In this document: piece after piece, positions 20,958 through 29,708 of the stretch
Layout of the letters: each line of letters opens with the position of its first letter
Position numbering within the stretch: position 1 is the first letter of the stretch
Source: Eimeria necatrix
Lineage: Eukaryota; Apicomplexa; Conoidasida; Eucoccidiorida; Eimeriidae
Assembly: GCF_000499385.1 (NCBI RefSeq)
Contig: NW_013654332.1
Coordinates: 1-29,791 of the forward strand
Direction: 5' to 3'
Length of the DNA: 29,791 nucleotides
Notes under the pieces: model-generated
The model's database searches: none
The model's input: only the letters and a program-made list of their open reading frames with translations
Told to the model about the DNA's origin: nothing
Translations under genes and position numbers: made by a program

Positions 20958-21526
20958 AGCACGACGCTCTGTGCTGCGCTGCAGGGCTGCACGTTGGCTG
21001 GGGTGGGGTTAGGCTTCGGTGGTGTTTAGAAAAAGTTAAAAGTTTAAAAAAAGTGGAAATAAAAGAAAAGGAATTGAAAAGTGTTTTTGAAATATTCGAA
21101 ATGGAGAAGATTAGTGGAGATTTGCGAATTTGGGGAAGTTGAACGTGCAGCAGGTCGTCGGCGGAGGGGGCGGCGGCTGGGGGGTTTCGGAGGCGCGAAA
21201 GGGAAATAAAAAGAAGAAATAAAAGAAAAAATAAATAAATTTGAATTAAAAATAGGAAAAAAGAGGAAGCTGGGCGTGTCTCGTAGGCTTTGGAGCGGGG
21301 GGAGCAGCCGCAGCAGCGCGGGCTCTGCGCGGCTGCTGCGTTTGCTGCTGCAGCTTCGAAAGACAAAAGCGAATTAAAAATTAAAGAATATAATTAAAAA
21401 ACAAAAGATCTGGATAGAAGGAAGAAGAGGGGCGGAGCCTGCTGCTGCTGCTGGCAGGTGGAGCCGCAGCAGCAGCAGCAGCCGCCGACGCTGCTGCCTG
21501 GTGCGCTGCTGCTGCATGAGTGGTTG

Positions 21527-21566
<40 letters not shown>

Positions 21567-21859
21567 TGTTGTGTGACTGCTTGCTGGACTTTCGTAGTTT
21601 TTTCTTTAACATTTGCTGGCGGCGTTAAGGGTCGTTGGGGCCTGTTTTTAAGCTGTATAGGCGCGAGCAGCAGCAAACTGGCTGTTGGAAGCAGCAGCAG
21701 CAGCTGTGTAGCAGCAGCAGCAGCAGCAGCAGCAAGCGCGCAGCCACGGGCGGGTACCCGTCTTGTCTTGTCCGTTTGTCGGCCGGTGTGCTGCTAAGAT
21801 TTAGAATTAGCTGGAGTTGCATTTTCCCTTTCCTTTTTGCCTCTGTCGCGCGGCCCCGC

Positions 21860-21901
<42 letters not shown>

Positions 21902-22122
21902 GGGAGGCTGAACTGATTTGGCGGTGTTTGCTGCGTTCCGTCCGGGTCTCCGAGCGCTCGCTCGCTGCTGCTGCCGCTGCCGCTGCCGCTGCCGCTGCTG
22001 CTGCTGCTGCTGCTGCTGCTGCAGGCGCTCGCCCGCTGCCGCTGCTGCTGGCGCCGCCGCTGCTGCTGCTGCTGCTGCTGCTGCGCTGCTGCTGGCGCGC
22101 CGCTGCTGCTGCGAGCGGCACG
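19520..22122. other. Repeat-dense spacer between the unknown gene and the elongase gene
   Basis: CTG/CAG arrays lie at 19537-19745, 19943-20037, 20080-20205, 20594-20785, 20918-20956, 21461-21560 and 21860-22105. Palindrome copies occur at 19526-19538 and 20230-20243. An inverted pair of telomere-type blocks is at 20335-20375 and 20457-20484. Two exon-like stretches are noted under the preceding gene. Other open frames here are CTG artefacts. The reading frame of the elongase is open upstream of its ATG back to 21817 through an Ala run. Confidence 0.55.
20335..20484. repeat. Inverted pair of telomere-type blocks
   Basis: A C-rich AAACCCT block (20335-20375) and a G-rich AGGGTTT block (20457-20484) face each other across about 82 bases. 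They could pair as a stem in RNA or in single-stranded DNA. A possible GC donor (CCCCCA/GCAAACCC) precedes the first block and CCGGAAG follows the second, so the unit looks like an intron. The phases of the flanking open frames do not match. Confidence 0.75.
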
Positions 22123-23392
22123 ATGGCGAGTACCGACGCGTGGGCGCGGCTGCTGGCCCCCGAGGCCCCCTGGCTGCAGTCTGCTGCTGCAGCGCTGGGG
22201 CCGCTGAAGAGCGCGCTGGTGCACAGCAGCAGCTCTTCAGTTTCTTTTTTTCGCAAAGTCGACGCAGCAGCAGAAGCAGTGTTGGCTTTTTACGCGCCGG
22301 AGCTGCCGCCGGCCGCGCGGCAGAACAGCGGGCTGCCCATGATGGACGGCAAGGACATGGCGCTGGTCACGGGCCTTTATTTGCTGCTCGTGGGCCTCAG
22401 TTTGCTCGCCTTTAGGGGCTCTGCGTCGCATTCAGTCTCTCAAAGAAAAGAAAAGAGTTTGTTGGAGAAGATCGGGCCCGTCTTCGTCTGCCAGGCCGTC
22501 TACAACGCAGCCCAGGTAAAACTTGAACTCCGCCCGATCCGCCGCCGATCCGCCTCCTTTTCTCTTCTTTTTTTCGCAAATGCCTTTCATTTTGCATTCC
22601 CCACTTTTCTAGCCGGCCCACTTTCCGAGTTTCCGCCGCTTTCCGCGCGAAACCTTCCCCCGCCGCCTCCGGTGTACGTACACCGCGCGCCCGACGCCTC
22701 CCGCCGCCCCCCGCCGCCTCTCAGCCGCTTTCTCCGCGGCGCCGCCGCGGGGCCGACTTGAAAACAAAAAGGGAATTCCGCGCGAAAATGCGGAGTTTGA
22801 GGTGTACAGACACCCCAAAGGTGCACAGACACCCCAAAGGTGCACAGACACCCCAAAGGTCCACAGACACCCCGACGGTGCTGCTGCTGGGGTGTACGTA
22901 CAGGTGCTGCTCTGCAGCTTTCTCGTCGTCCGCGTCTTCGACGTTTGGCAAACTGAAAACTATTCTTTTGTTTGCAACCGCTTCAACGTCCCCAACACCC
23001 GCATGGCCGAGGTCACCTGGTTCTTCTACATGTGAACCCAAACCCTAAACCCTAAACCCTAAACCCTAAACCCTAGCTGCCCGTTCCCGAGGCCCCCGAA
23101 GGCCCTGGGAAGCCCCAGAGGGCCCCAAAAAGGCCCCGAAGGGCCCCCGAGGGTTTGGGAGGGTTTAGGAGGGCTTGGGAGGGTTCAGGAGGGCTTAGGG
23201 TTTAGGGTTTAGGGTTTGCTTGTCAGGCTAAAGTACCTCGACCTGCTGGACACTGTCTTCATGATAGTGCGGGGCAACTGGCGGCAAGTTTCTTTTCTTC
23301 ATGTTTACCACCACAGTTCTGTCATTTACATTTCCTGGGTCAACGCCAGCGTCGGCTTCGACGGCGAGATCTACTACGTCGTCGCACTCAAG

Positions 23393-23437
<45 letters not shown>

Positions 23438-23704
23438 GCTGTCGCTGTTGCTGTTGTTGTTGCTGTTGTTGCTGTTGTTGTTTTTGCTGTTGTTGTTGCT
23501 GCTGTTGTTGTTGTTTTTGCTGTTGTTGTTGCTGCCGTTGTTGTTGTTTTGTTGCTGTTGTTGCTTGTGTTGTTGTTTTTGCTGTTGCTGCTGCTGTTGT
23601 TTTTGCTGTTGCTGCTGTTGCTGCTGCTGCTGGAGGAGTGGCAGGCCCAGCTGCTGCTGCGGCAGGCCGCGTTTCACCGCTGCTGCTGCCGCAGCAGGAC
23701 CCGA

Positions 23705-23744
<40 letters not shown>

Positions 23745-23877
23745 GAGTGGCAGGCCCAGCTGCTGCTGCGGCATCCCGCTCTTCGCCACTGCTGCTGCCG
23801 CAGCAGGACCCGATCTGCTGCTGCTGCTGCTGCTGCAGCAGGACCCGATCTGCCGCTGCTGCAGCAGCAGGACCCGA

Positions 23878-23918
<41 letters not shown>

Positions 23919-24171
23919 AGCGGGCTGGTGCACGTGGTGATGTACGCGTACTACCTGCTGGCGAGTCTGAACTGCGGCGTGGCGCGCGTGGTGAAGCAGT
24001 TTGTGACGAAGTTGCAAATGCTGCAGTTCTTGTCGATGAGTTTGCATGCAGCTTATCATGTTTATTTCCACAAGTCTTGCAAATATCCTTTTCGAGTGAC
24101 AGTGGGGTATTTCTTCTACGTTTTGAGCCTTTTTCTGCTCTTCCACAACTTCAGCAAGAAGACCTACGGCC

Positions 24172-24219
<48 letters not shown>

Positions 24220-24245
24220 GCAGGGGCAAGGTCAAGGCCTTGTGA
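22123..24245 (+). CDS. ELO-family very-long-chain fatty acid elongase (3-ketoacyl-CoA synthase)
   Basis: This ER membrane enzyme condenses malonyl-CoA with fatty acyl-CoA. Exons are 22123-22515, 22904-23031, 23227-23391 and 23921-24245, 1011 nt (336 aa), and all phases join. Seen ELO signatures are KYLDLLDT (about 176-183, with Asp where the usual Glu stands), HVYHH (199-203, the HxxHH active-site box), HVVMYAYY and TKLQMLQF. Several hydrophobic helices fit the family's seven-helix fold. The tail has a run of 15 Ser encoded by AGC repeats and ends KVKAL, not a classic KKxx retrieval signal. Intron 2 holds inverted telomere-type blocks and intron 3 is CTG/GTTGCTG repeat. The acceptor of exon 2 is a truncated copy of the GTACGTACACC palindrome. 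The frame is open upstream of the chosen ATG, so a longer Ala-rich N-terminus is possible. Confidence 0.92.
22801..22875. repeat. 19-bp array of diverged palindromes in elongase intron 1
   Basis: Four units starting at 22801, 22820, 22839 and 22858 (exactly 19 bp apart) read GGTGTACAGACACCCCAAA, then GGTGCACAGACACC forms. They are diverged from GGTGTACGTACACC, of which a perfect copy sits at 22671-22684 in the same intron. Confidence 0.9.
23036..23218. repeat. Inverted telomere-type blocks bounding elongase intron 2
   Basis: The 195-base intron (23032-23226) starts GTGAACCCAAACCCTAAACC and ends TTTAGGGTTTGCTTGTCAG. The C-rich block (23036-23075) at the donor and the G-rich block (23195-23218) at the acceptor are complementary, so the RNA could fold and bring the splice sites together. 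Between them are GGCCCC(GAA) and GAGGGTTT-like units. Confidence 0.9.
23397..23918. repeat. CTG and GTTGTTGCTG compound repeat, elongase intron 3
   Basis: (CTG)n is followed by GTTGTTGCT units and then by several copies of GCAGGACCCGATCTGCTGCT alternating with GGAGTGGCAGGCCCAGCTGC units. The array ends (CTG)nCAG, and that CAG is the acceptor at 23920. Confidence 0.9.
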
Positions 24246-24393
24246 CTGCTGCTGCTGCGGCGATGCTTCTCTCCTGCGGCGCTCTTGCTGCGCAGCTGGC
24301 GGGCTTGAGGGCCCCAGAGCCGATCGACCTGCGCCGTGCTGCTGCTGCGCTGCTGCTGCTGCTGCAGCTGCTGCTGCTGCTGCTGCTGCTGCA

Positions 24394-24428
<35 letters not shown>

Positions 24429-25395
24429 CAGCCACGTACTCGCCTGCTGCCGCCCACGGCGCACTGATTTCAAAATGCTCGCTTGAATCTGGGGGGGAGC
24501 GCTGCTCTGACCATTTCATTTAATCCATTCATTTATTATTTCTGTTTTCCGTCAAATTTTCAATTATTAATTCAATTATTCATTAATTAATTAATTAAAT
24601 TAATTAATTAATTAATTAATTAATTAATTAATTAATTCAGTTTGATTCATACTTTCAAAAGTGATTGGGATTCCGCTTTTCAGGTTAGTGCTGGGCGGTG
24701 GTCAATCTGCCAGCATTTAAACGAAGTTTAGTGAAAATTACATAAATATATAAATAAAAATAGAAATAAATAAATAAATAAAAATAGAAATAAATAAATA
24801 AAATAAATATAAATAAATAGAAATGAACCTGGAAGTAGGAGTTGAGGACAGAGTTGTCAGCTAGGCAGCAGCAACGGGAGCTGCTGCTAAGGAGCAGCAG
24901 CAGCAGCAGCAGCAAGGTGCTGCTGCTGCAGCGCAGCAAAAGCACAACTGCACTATAAATGGGATGTGCACTTACAATATAAATATAAATAAATGTAAAA
25001 GTGGCATTAAATAGTAAGTTCTGTTGTTTCCGACCTCCACAGCGGAGGGGGCGTGAGGTGTATGCATACACCCGAGGCATGAGGTGTACGTACACCCGAA
25101 ACACGCCGATAAAGTTGGGGAGTTTTTGCGCCTTTTCGGCGCAAAAAGGCATTTCAAATTCCAAATTAAATGCAATTCTTTATTGTTATGATTTGTTTTA
25201 ATTAGAAGGCCATCAATGCTTCAAAATAAATGCATTTGAGGCCCATTTTGCACACATTTCAACTTTTTGAACTTCACAGCCCGCCTTCGCTGCACTAAAA
25301 AACAACGTGAAACTCTATTCAAATAATATGCAGTTATGCGCAGCAACAAATATATATATATATATACATATTATATATATATACATATATATATA

Positions 25396-25449
<54 letters not shown>

Positions 25450-25603
25450 TGTATATATTATACACAAGACACAAAATGGGTTAAAATGCTTCTAAAAGGG
25501 GGCTTTTAAGGTCAAGTTTGTTTAAATGTAAAGCGAAAGAAGGCAAAGAAGTGAAAAGGAATTAATTTAAAAAAGAGAAATGCATTTATTGGAAGTGGCG
25601 GAG
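24246..25603. other. Spacer downstream of the elongase gene
   Basis: This spacer holds CTG arrays (24341-24426), a (TTAA)n tract (24578-24640), AAATA microsatellites (24740-24820) and CAG runs at 24866-24940. Two palindromes lie 27 bp apart: GGTGTATGCATACACC at 25057-25072 and GGTGTACGTACACC at 25084-25097. The first keeps the arms but swaps the central ACGT for TGCA. A (TA)n tract spans 25350-25446. I see no gene. Confidence 0.6.
25348..25446. repeat. (TA)n microsatellite
   Basis: About 95 bases of TATATA with short ACA/AAT interruptions lie in the spacer between the elongase gene and the 3' end of the minus-strand MYND-like gene. Confidence 0.95.
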
Positions 25604-26242
25604 CTAGAAGATGGGCTGGAAGTCCTTCAGCTCCCCCTGGGGAGTGAAGAGGGGGAAATTAATATCAAAAAAAGAATTTAAAATAAAATATTTCGGCTGA
25701 GTCGGAAAGAGCTGCGGCAGCAGCTGAAAGCGCAGAAACGTGGGGGGGCGGCGGAAATAGCAGCAAACCTGCAAAGCACAACCATTCAAATTCGTTCAAC
25801 TTCGTCCAAACTTCGCCAATTTTGTTCTAATTTTTTCAAATTCAATTCAATTTTGGGACTTATTTAAATTGTTTAGCCAGTTTTGTCTTTTATTTCGCTT
25901 TTTTTGGATATTTTAATGCATTTATTTCGGTTTTTGAATCATTTTGACCCGCTGGTCTGGTGACTTCGTTGAAGTGGATGAGTGGAAAATAATCGGGGGT
26001 GGCGGAGGCGAAAACATCATTCAAAAGCAATTAAATGTAAATAAAAATAAAAAACAAATAAAAGTAAATAAAAACAAAAGAAAAAAAGAATCAAAAGTGA
26101 AGAAAAAGAAGATGAACACAAACTGCTGTTCGCCAGCGATCCGCTGCTGCAGCGTCTGGGCAGCTGCAGACTGAACTGGAAAAGGAATTAAAAGAATGAA
26201 AGTGATAATAAATTAAAGCTAAAATAAAAATAAATAATAAAA

Positions 26243-26285
<43 letters not shown>

Positions 26286-27089
26286 AGATCACAAAATGCA
26301 AATTGGTGATCATTCAAATGGCGGTGTGGGCAGCAAAATGTTGAACAGTCGGCAGCAAGGCCACACGAGTTGAGATAAGCATAACGGAGGAAAGGAAATG
26401 AATAAAATTGAATGAAATTAAATAAAATAAATAAAATAAATAAAATAATAAATAAAATAAATTAAAATAAATTAAAAATAAAGAAATAAATTGCAATTTA
26501 AATCGCGAAAGAAGGAAGTGACCCGCCTCGGAATGGCCGTTGCGGTAGTGCAGCTTTCGGCAGCGCAGGCTGCAGTAGGAGGCGATGTAGCATCTGCAGG
26601 TCAAAAGGGGGAAATTAATGCAAAATAATTATTTATTTTAATTATTAATTATATTTATTTCATTAATTATTCAAAATAATTCCATTTATTCGCAAATCCC
26701 CCAGAAAACCCTCAAGAACAGCCCTTCTCAACCCCACAGCCGCCTCAACAACGCACTGCGCAGCAATAAGAAACGCGGTTTAGGGTTTAGGGTTTGGGGT
26801 TTAGGGTTTAGGGTTTAGGGTTTAGGGTTTGAAGATTGTGGGGAGATCCGCGACATATCTTGCAGCTAACAGTTCACTCCTCAGCCTCAAGCTTCCAGCT
26901 GGGCGGCCCCCGGGGCTTAGGGTTTAGGGGTTTAGGGTTTAGGGTTTAGGGTTTGCTGACCCCGGGCAGTAGTGCATGTTGAGAGTATCAGGGTTTAGAG
27001 TAAACCCTTGCGGCAAATCCTTTTTGCATCCGGGCCGCCAACAGGGAATAACGGAGCCTTTCCAGTGCCTGTGAAGTGGAGTTTTTTCT

Positions 27090-27133
<44 letters not shown>

Positions 27134-27184
27134 GCTTTTTGCGCCGTTTTCCCTTCTTTGGAGGCTTCGGATTGAGTCAGGGCT

Positions 27185-27225
<41 letters not shown>

Positions 27226-27335
27226 CTGTTGCTGCTGGAGAGGCAGCGCGAGAAGGTGCAAAGACACTCGGCGACCGCGAGTTCCTCCACTGCTGCAGCT
27301 GTTGCTGCTGCTGCTGATAATGCGAATGCCCGTTG

Positions 27336-27381
<46 letters not shown>

Positions 27382-27494
27382 TGTTGTAGGTATTCTCTGG
27401 CGGCGTTTGTCTGCCCGTGCTGTTGGTTTGGGAGCGCGTCTGCTGCTCCTGGCTGCTGCCGCTGCTGCTGCTGGGGCCTTCGCCTTCTGCTGCT

Positions 27495-27530
<36 letters not shown>

Positions 27531-29271
27531 CTTTGCGTGATGCTGCTGCTCCAGCTGCAGTAAGAAGGCTCCCAGCTGCTGCTCCACAGCGAAGGCCAGG
27601 GGCCCCCAGCTCTAAGCCCGCAGCGGCTGGCCATAGTGAAGGGGAAAAGGCACTGGGGGTTTATTGCAGCGTTTTCCGCAGTCTGAGCCCGCAGTGCAGC
27701 AAACCACAATTTAGGGTTTAGGGTTTAGGGTTTAGGGTTTAGGGTTTAGGGCCTCGCGGCTGCGGCTTGGGGCCCAGGGTTTGGGCTGGCAAAAGGGCGC
27801 CCGGAGCAGCCACCCAAAACCCCAATATCCCGCTCGACTCCCGAGAGTTTAGGGTTTAGGGTTTAGGGTTTAGGGTTTAGGGTTTGGGGTTTGCCTTTTG
27901 GAAGACGTCTCGGAGGCAGACGGCGGCTCTCCAGCAGAAGTCGGCAGTGAGGTGGTGGTAGAAGTGGATTTGTTTGTCTCGGAGATAAAAAAGAATTAAA
28001 TGATTTAAAGAGTTTTGCATGCATGCAGCAGTGGAGGCCAGCAGCGGCGCGGTGTCTAGACAGCTCAGGTACAGCAAGTCCGCCACGAAGCACAGCAGAC
28101 TTCGACATAAATATAAATTCATTTTTTCTTTGAAGCACAAACGCAGGCTCCGCCAAACCCTAAACCCTAAACCCTCGCTCGCGTCTTCCGTGTTTATTCG
28201 CTCCAGCAGGTCTGCAGCAAACCAACAAGTCCAAATTAAATCAAACAAATCCAAATTAAATAAAACAAATCCAAATTAAATCAAAACAAATCCAAATTAA
28301 ATCAAAACAAATCCACTTTCTCCATTTTGTTAAAAGAAATAATATTTGCTGCTCAACTCCCGGCAAAATTAAACCCTAAACCCCACAAGCTCTGCCTCAG
28401 CACTTGGGGTTTAGGGTTTAGGGTTTAGGGTTTAGGGTTTAGGGTTTACGGGAGTCCCGCATGGCGTAAATGGCCTCAGTGAGCATTTCAATGTACGCGG
28501 TGATGGCGCTGACAGCTTGCGCGGAGAAAGGGACCTGAATTCAAACAGCAAAGAAGAGCCCATTCATTAGGGTTTAGGGTTTAGGGTTTAGGGTTTAGGG
28601 TTTGGCTTTCTCGTTGTGCAGCAACGCATTTGCGCTTCTCTTTGCCGCGGCTCCCGGCCAGGCTCGGCCCGGGGAGTGAAGCGCAGAAGCAGACAAGCAG
28701 CGCCTAGGGTTTAGGGTTTAGGGTTTAGGGTTTAGGGTTTAGGGTTTGGGACTTTTTGCTCTGCGACGGCGTGGAGGACGGCGGCGGTGAGGTGGGAAAG
28801 GAGCAGCCGGTTGCAGACTTGGGCCTTGAGGGTTTGGAGGCTTTTGTGTTCATTTAAAAAAGGAAGAAGTTTGGAAATTGCTTCGAAGTTGAACTGCAGC
28901 GCGAGGCAAGAAGAGGGGTTGGCGAGGACTTGCTGCAGCTGCCTGCAGGCCTGCTGCAGCAGCAACTCGTGCTCCTTTTCGCTGAACTCCGGATTCGGAT
29001 TGAAGCAAAAAGAAAGTGGCGAGCAGTTCTCGAAAGCCGCATGCGCGGGCTGTTCTGGGGTGTACGTACACCCCACACTCGCGCCCGGGGTGTACGTACA
29101 CCCCGGCGGCGCGCCTGGGGTGTACGTACACCCCGGGCGCGAGTCTGGGGTGTACGTACACCCCAGAGGCCGCGTTTTGCGGCTCCCGCGCCACTCTTTC
29201 AACGCCACTTCTTTTTTTCTTTCCAAGTCCAGCAGCAAGTCCTCTCCGTCGCCTCCCGACAGAGAAGACAT
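25604..29271 (-). CDS. Multi-exon helical protein with MYND-like zinc-finger fragment, function unknown
   Basis: The ATG is at 29271 (MSSLSGGDGEDLLLDLERKK). Supported exons on the minus strand are 29271-28753, 28534-28450, 28211 to about 28030, 27977-27895, 27611-27532, 27068-27006, 26593-26523, 26163-26120 and terminal 25636-25604 (GELKDFQPIF then TAG). The first five encode Leu-rich amphipathic helices (TAYIEMLTEAIYAMRDS; SLLCFVADLLYLSCLDTAP). The 26593 exon encodes CYIASYCSLRCRKLHYRNGH, matching the second half of a MYND finger (C-x4-YC-x3-C...H). Phase gaps after 27532 and 27006 show that at least two exons, including any first Cys pair, are still missing, and the 28030 donor is unresolved. 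Exon 1 reads in frame through a palindrome array. The intron after 27895 uses a GC donor. I do not assign a function. Confidence 0.6.
26225..26286. repeat. (AAAT)n microsatellite
   Basis: This AAAT/AAATA tract lies within the intron between the 26593-26523 and 26163-26120 exons of the MYND-like gene. Similar (AAAT)n tracts are at 26420-26490. Confidence 0.9.
26776..26956. repeat. Paired TTTAGGG blocks in MYND-like gene intron
   Basis: Blocks at about 26776-26830 and 26918-26956 flank about 86 bases. Both are C-rich on the gene's sense strand. The nearest upstream exon ends at 27006 with donor GTTTACTCTAAACCC, which itself looks like a decayed heptamer. Confidence 0.88.
27087..27535. repeat. 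CTG/CAG arrays inside MYND-like gene
   Basis: (CTG)n runs at 27093-27132, 27188-27224 and 27336-27379 and a CAG run at 27494-27530 separate short unique stretches. One or more small exons must lie here, because the phase of the 27611-27532 exon does not match the next recognised exon at 27068. Confidence 0.85.
27711..27893. repeat. Paired TTTAGGG blocks in MYND-like gene intron with GC donor
   Basis: Blocks at 27711-27750 and 27847-27893 flank about 97 bases. On the sense strand the exon ends CAAAAG and the intron begins GCAAACCCCAAACCCTAAAC, so the GC donor is continuous with the C-rich repeat. Confidence 0.88.
28403..28748. repeat. Three TTTAGGG blocks flanking a short MYND-like gene exon
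   Basis: Blocks lie at 28407-28448, 28568-28604 and 28706-28748. The first begins the intron after exon 28534-28450 (donor GTAAACCC). The other two sit in the intron between 28753 and 28534, separated by a 101-base segment without a good exon. All are C-rich on the sense strand. Confidence 0.9.
29053..29166. repeat. 30-bp array of four extended palindromes
   Basis: Four copies of GGGGTGTACGTACACCCC have cores TGTACGTACA starting at 29061, 29091, 29121 and 29151, exactly 30 bp apart. The first and third 12-base spacers are near reverse complements, so the array is itself close to a large dyad. On the minus strand it stays open in the frame of exon 1 of the MYND-like gene, encoding repeated GCTYTP. 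Confidence 0.95.
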
Positions 29272-29708
29272 CTTCAACAAAAGGTTTATTTTGAACTCAA
29301 AAAAACGCAAACCATTCAGCCGAAACAGCAGCCGCAGCAGCCCCGGCACCCGCGAGTTCAAAATCACTGCAGCAATTCAACTCCAACACAAAACCCCAAC
29401 AGCTTTTCCAAATTAATTTCAAACAAAAACCCAAAACAAACATTTAAACAACAAAATTAAAGTCAAAAACTCGGGATTAAGGGGATACTTGTATGTGTAT
29501 ATGTATATATAAATATATGTATATATTTATATATATTTATTTATTTATTTATGTAGATATATTTGCATTTATTGCTTATGGCAGATTAAATAAATAAATG
29601 GTAAAGTTGTGCTGATGTGAGTCTTTTGTACTTGTAGTTTGAGGTGTACGTACACTTGAACGCAGACGGAAATGGCACGCAAAAAGAACAAAACGGGAAA
29701 AAGAAAAC

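Noticed and set aside
20914..21676. Minus-strand gene in 20.9-21.7 kb (QLKNRPQRPLTPPANVKEK and similar)
   Set aside because: Short non-repeat pieces are visible, but there is no start, no family similarity and no consistent splice phase.
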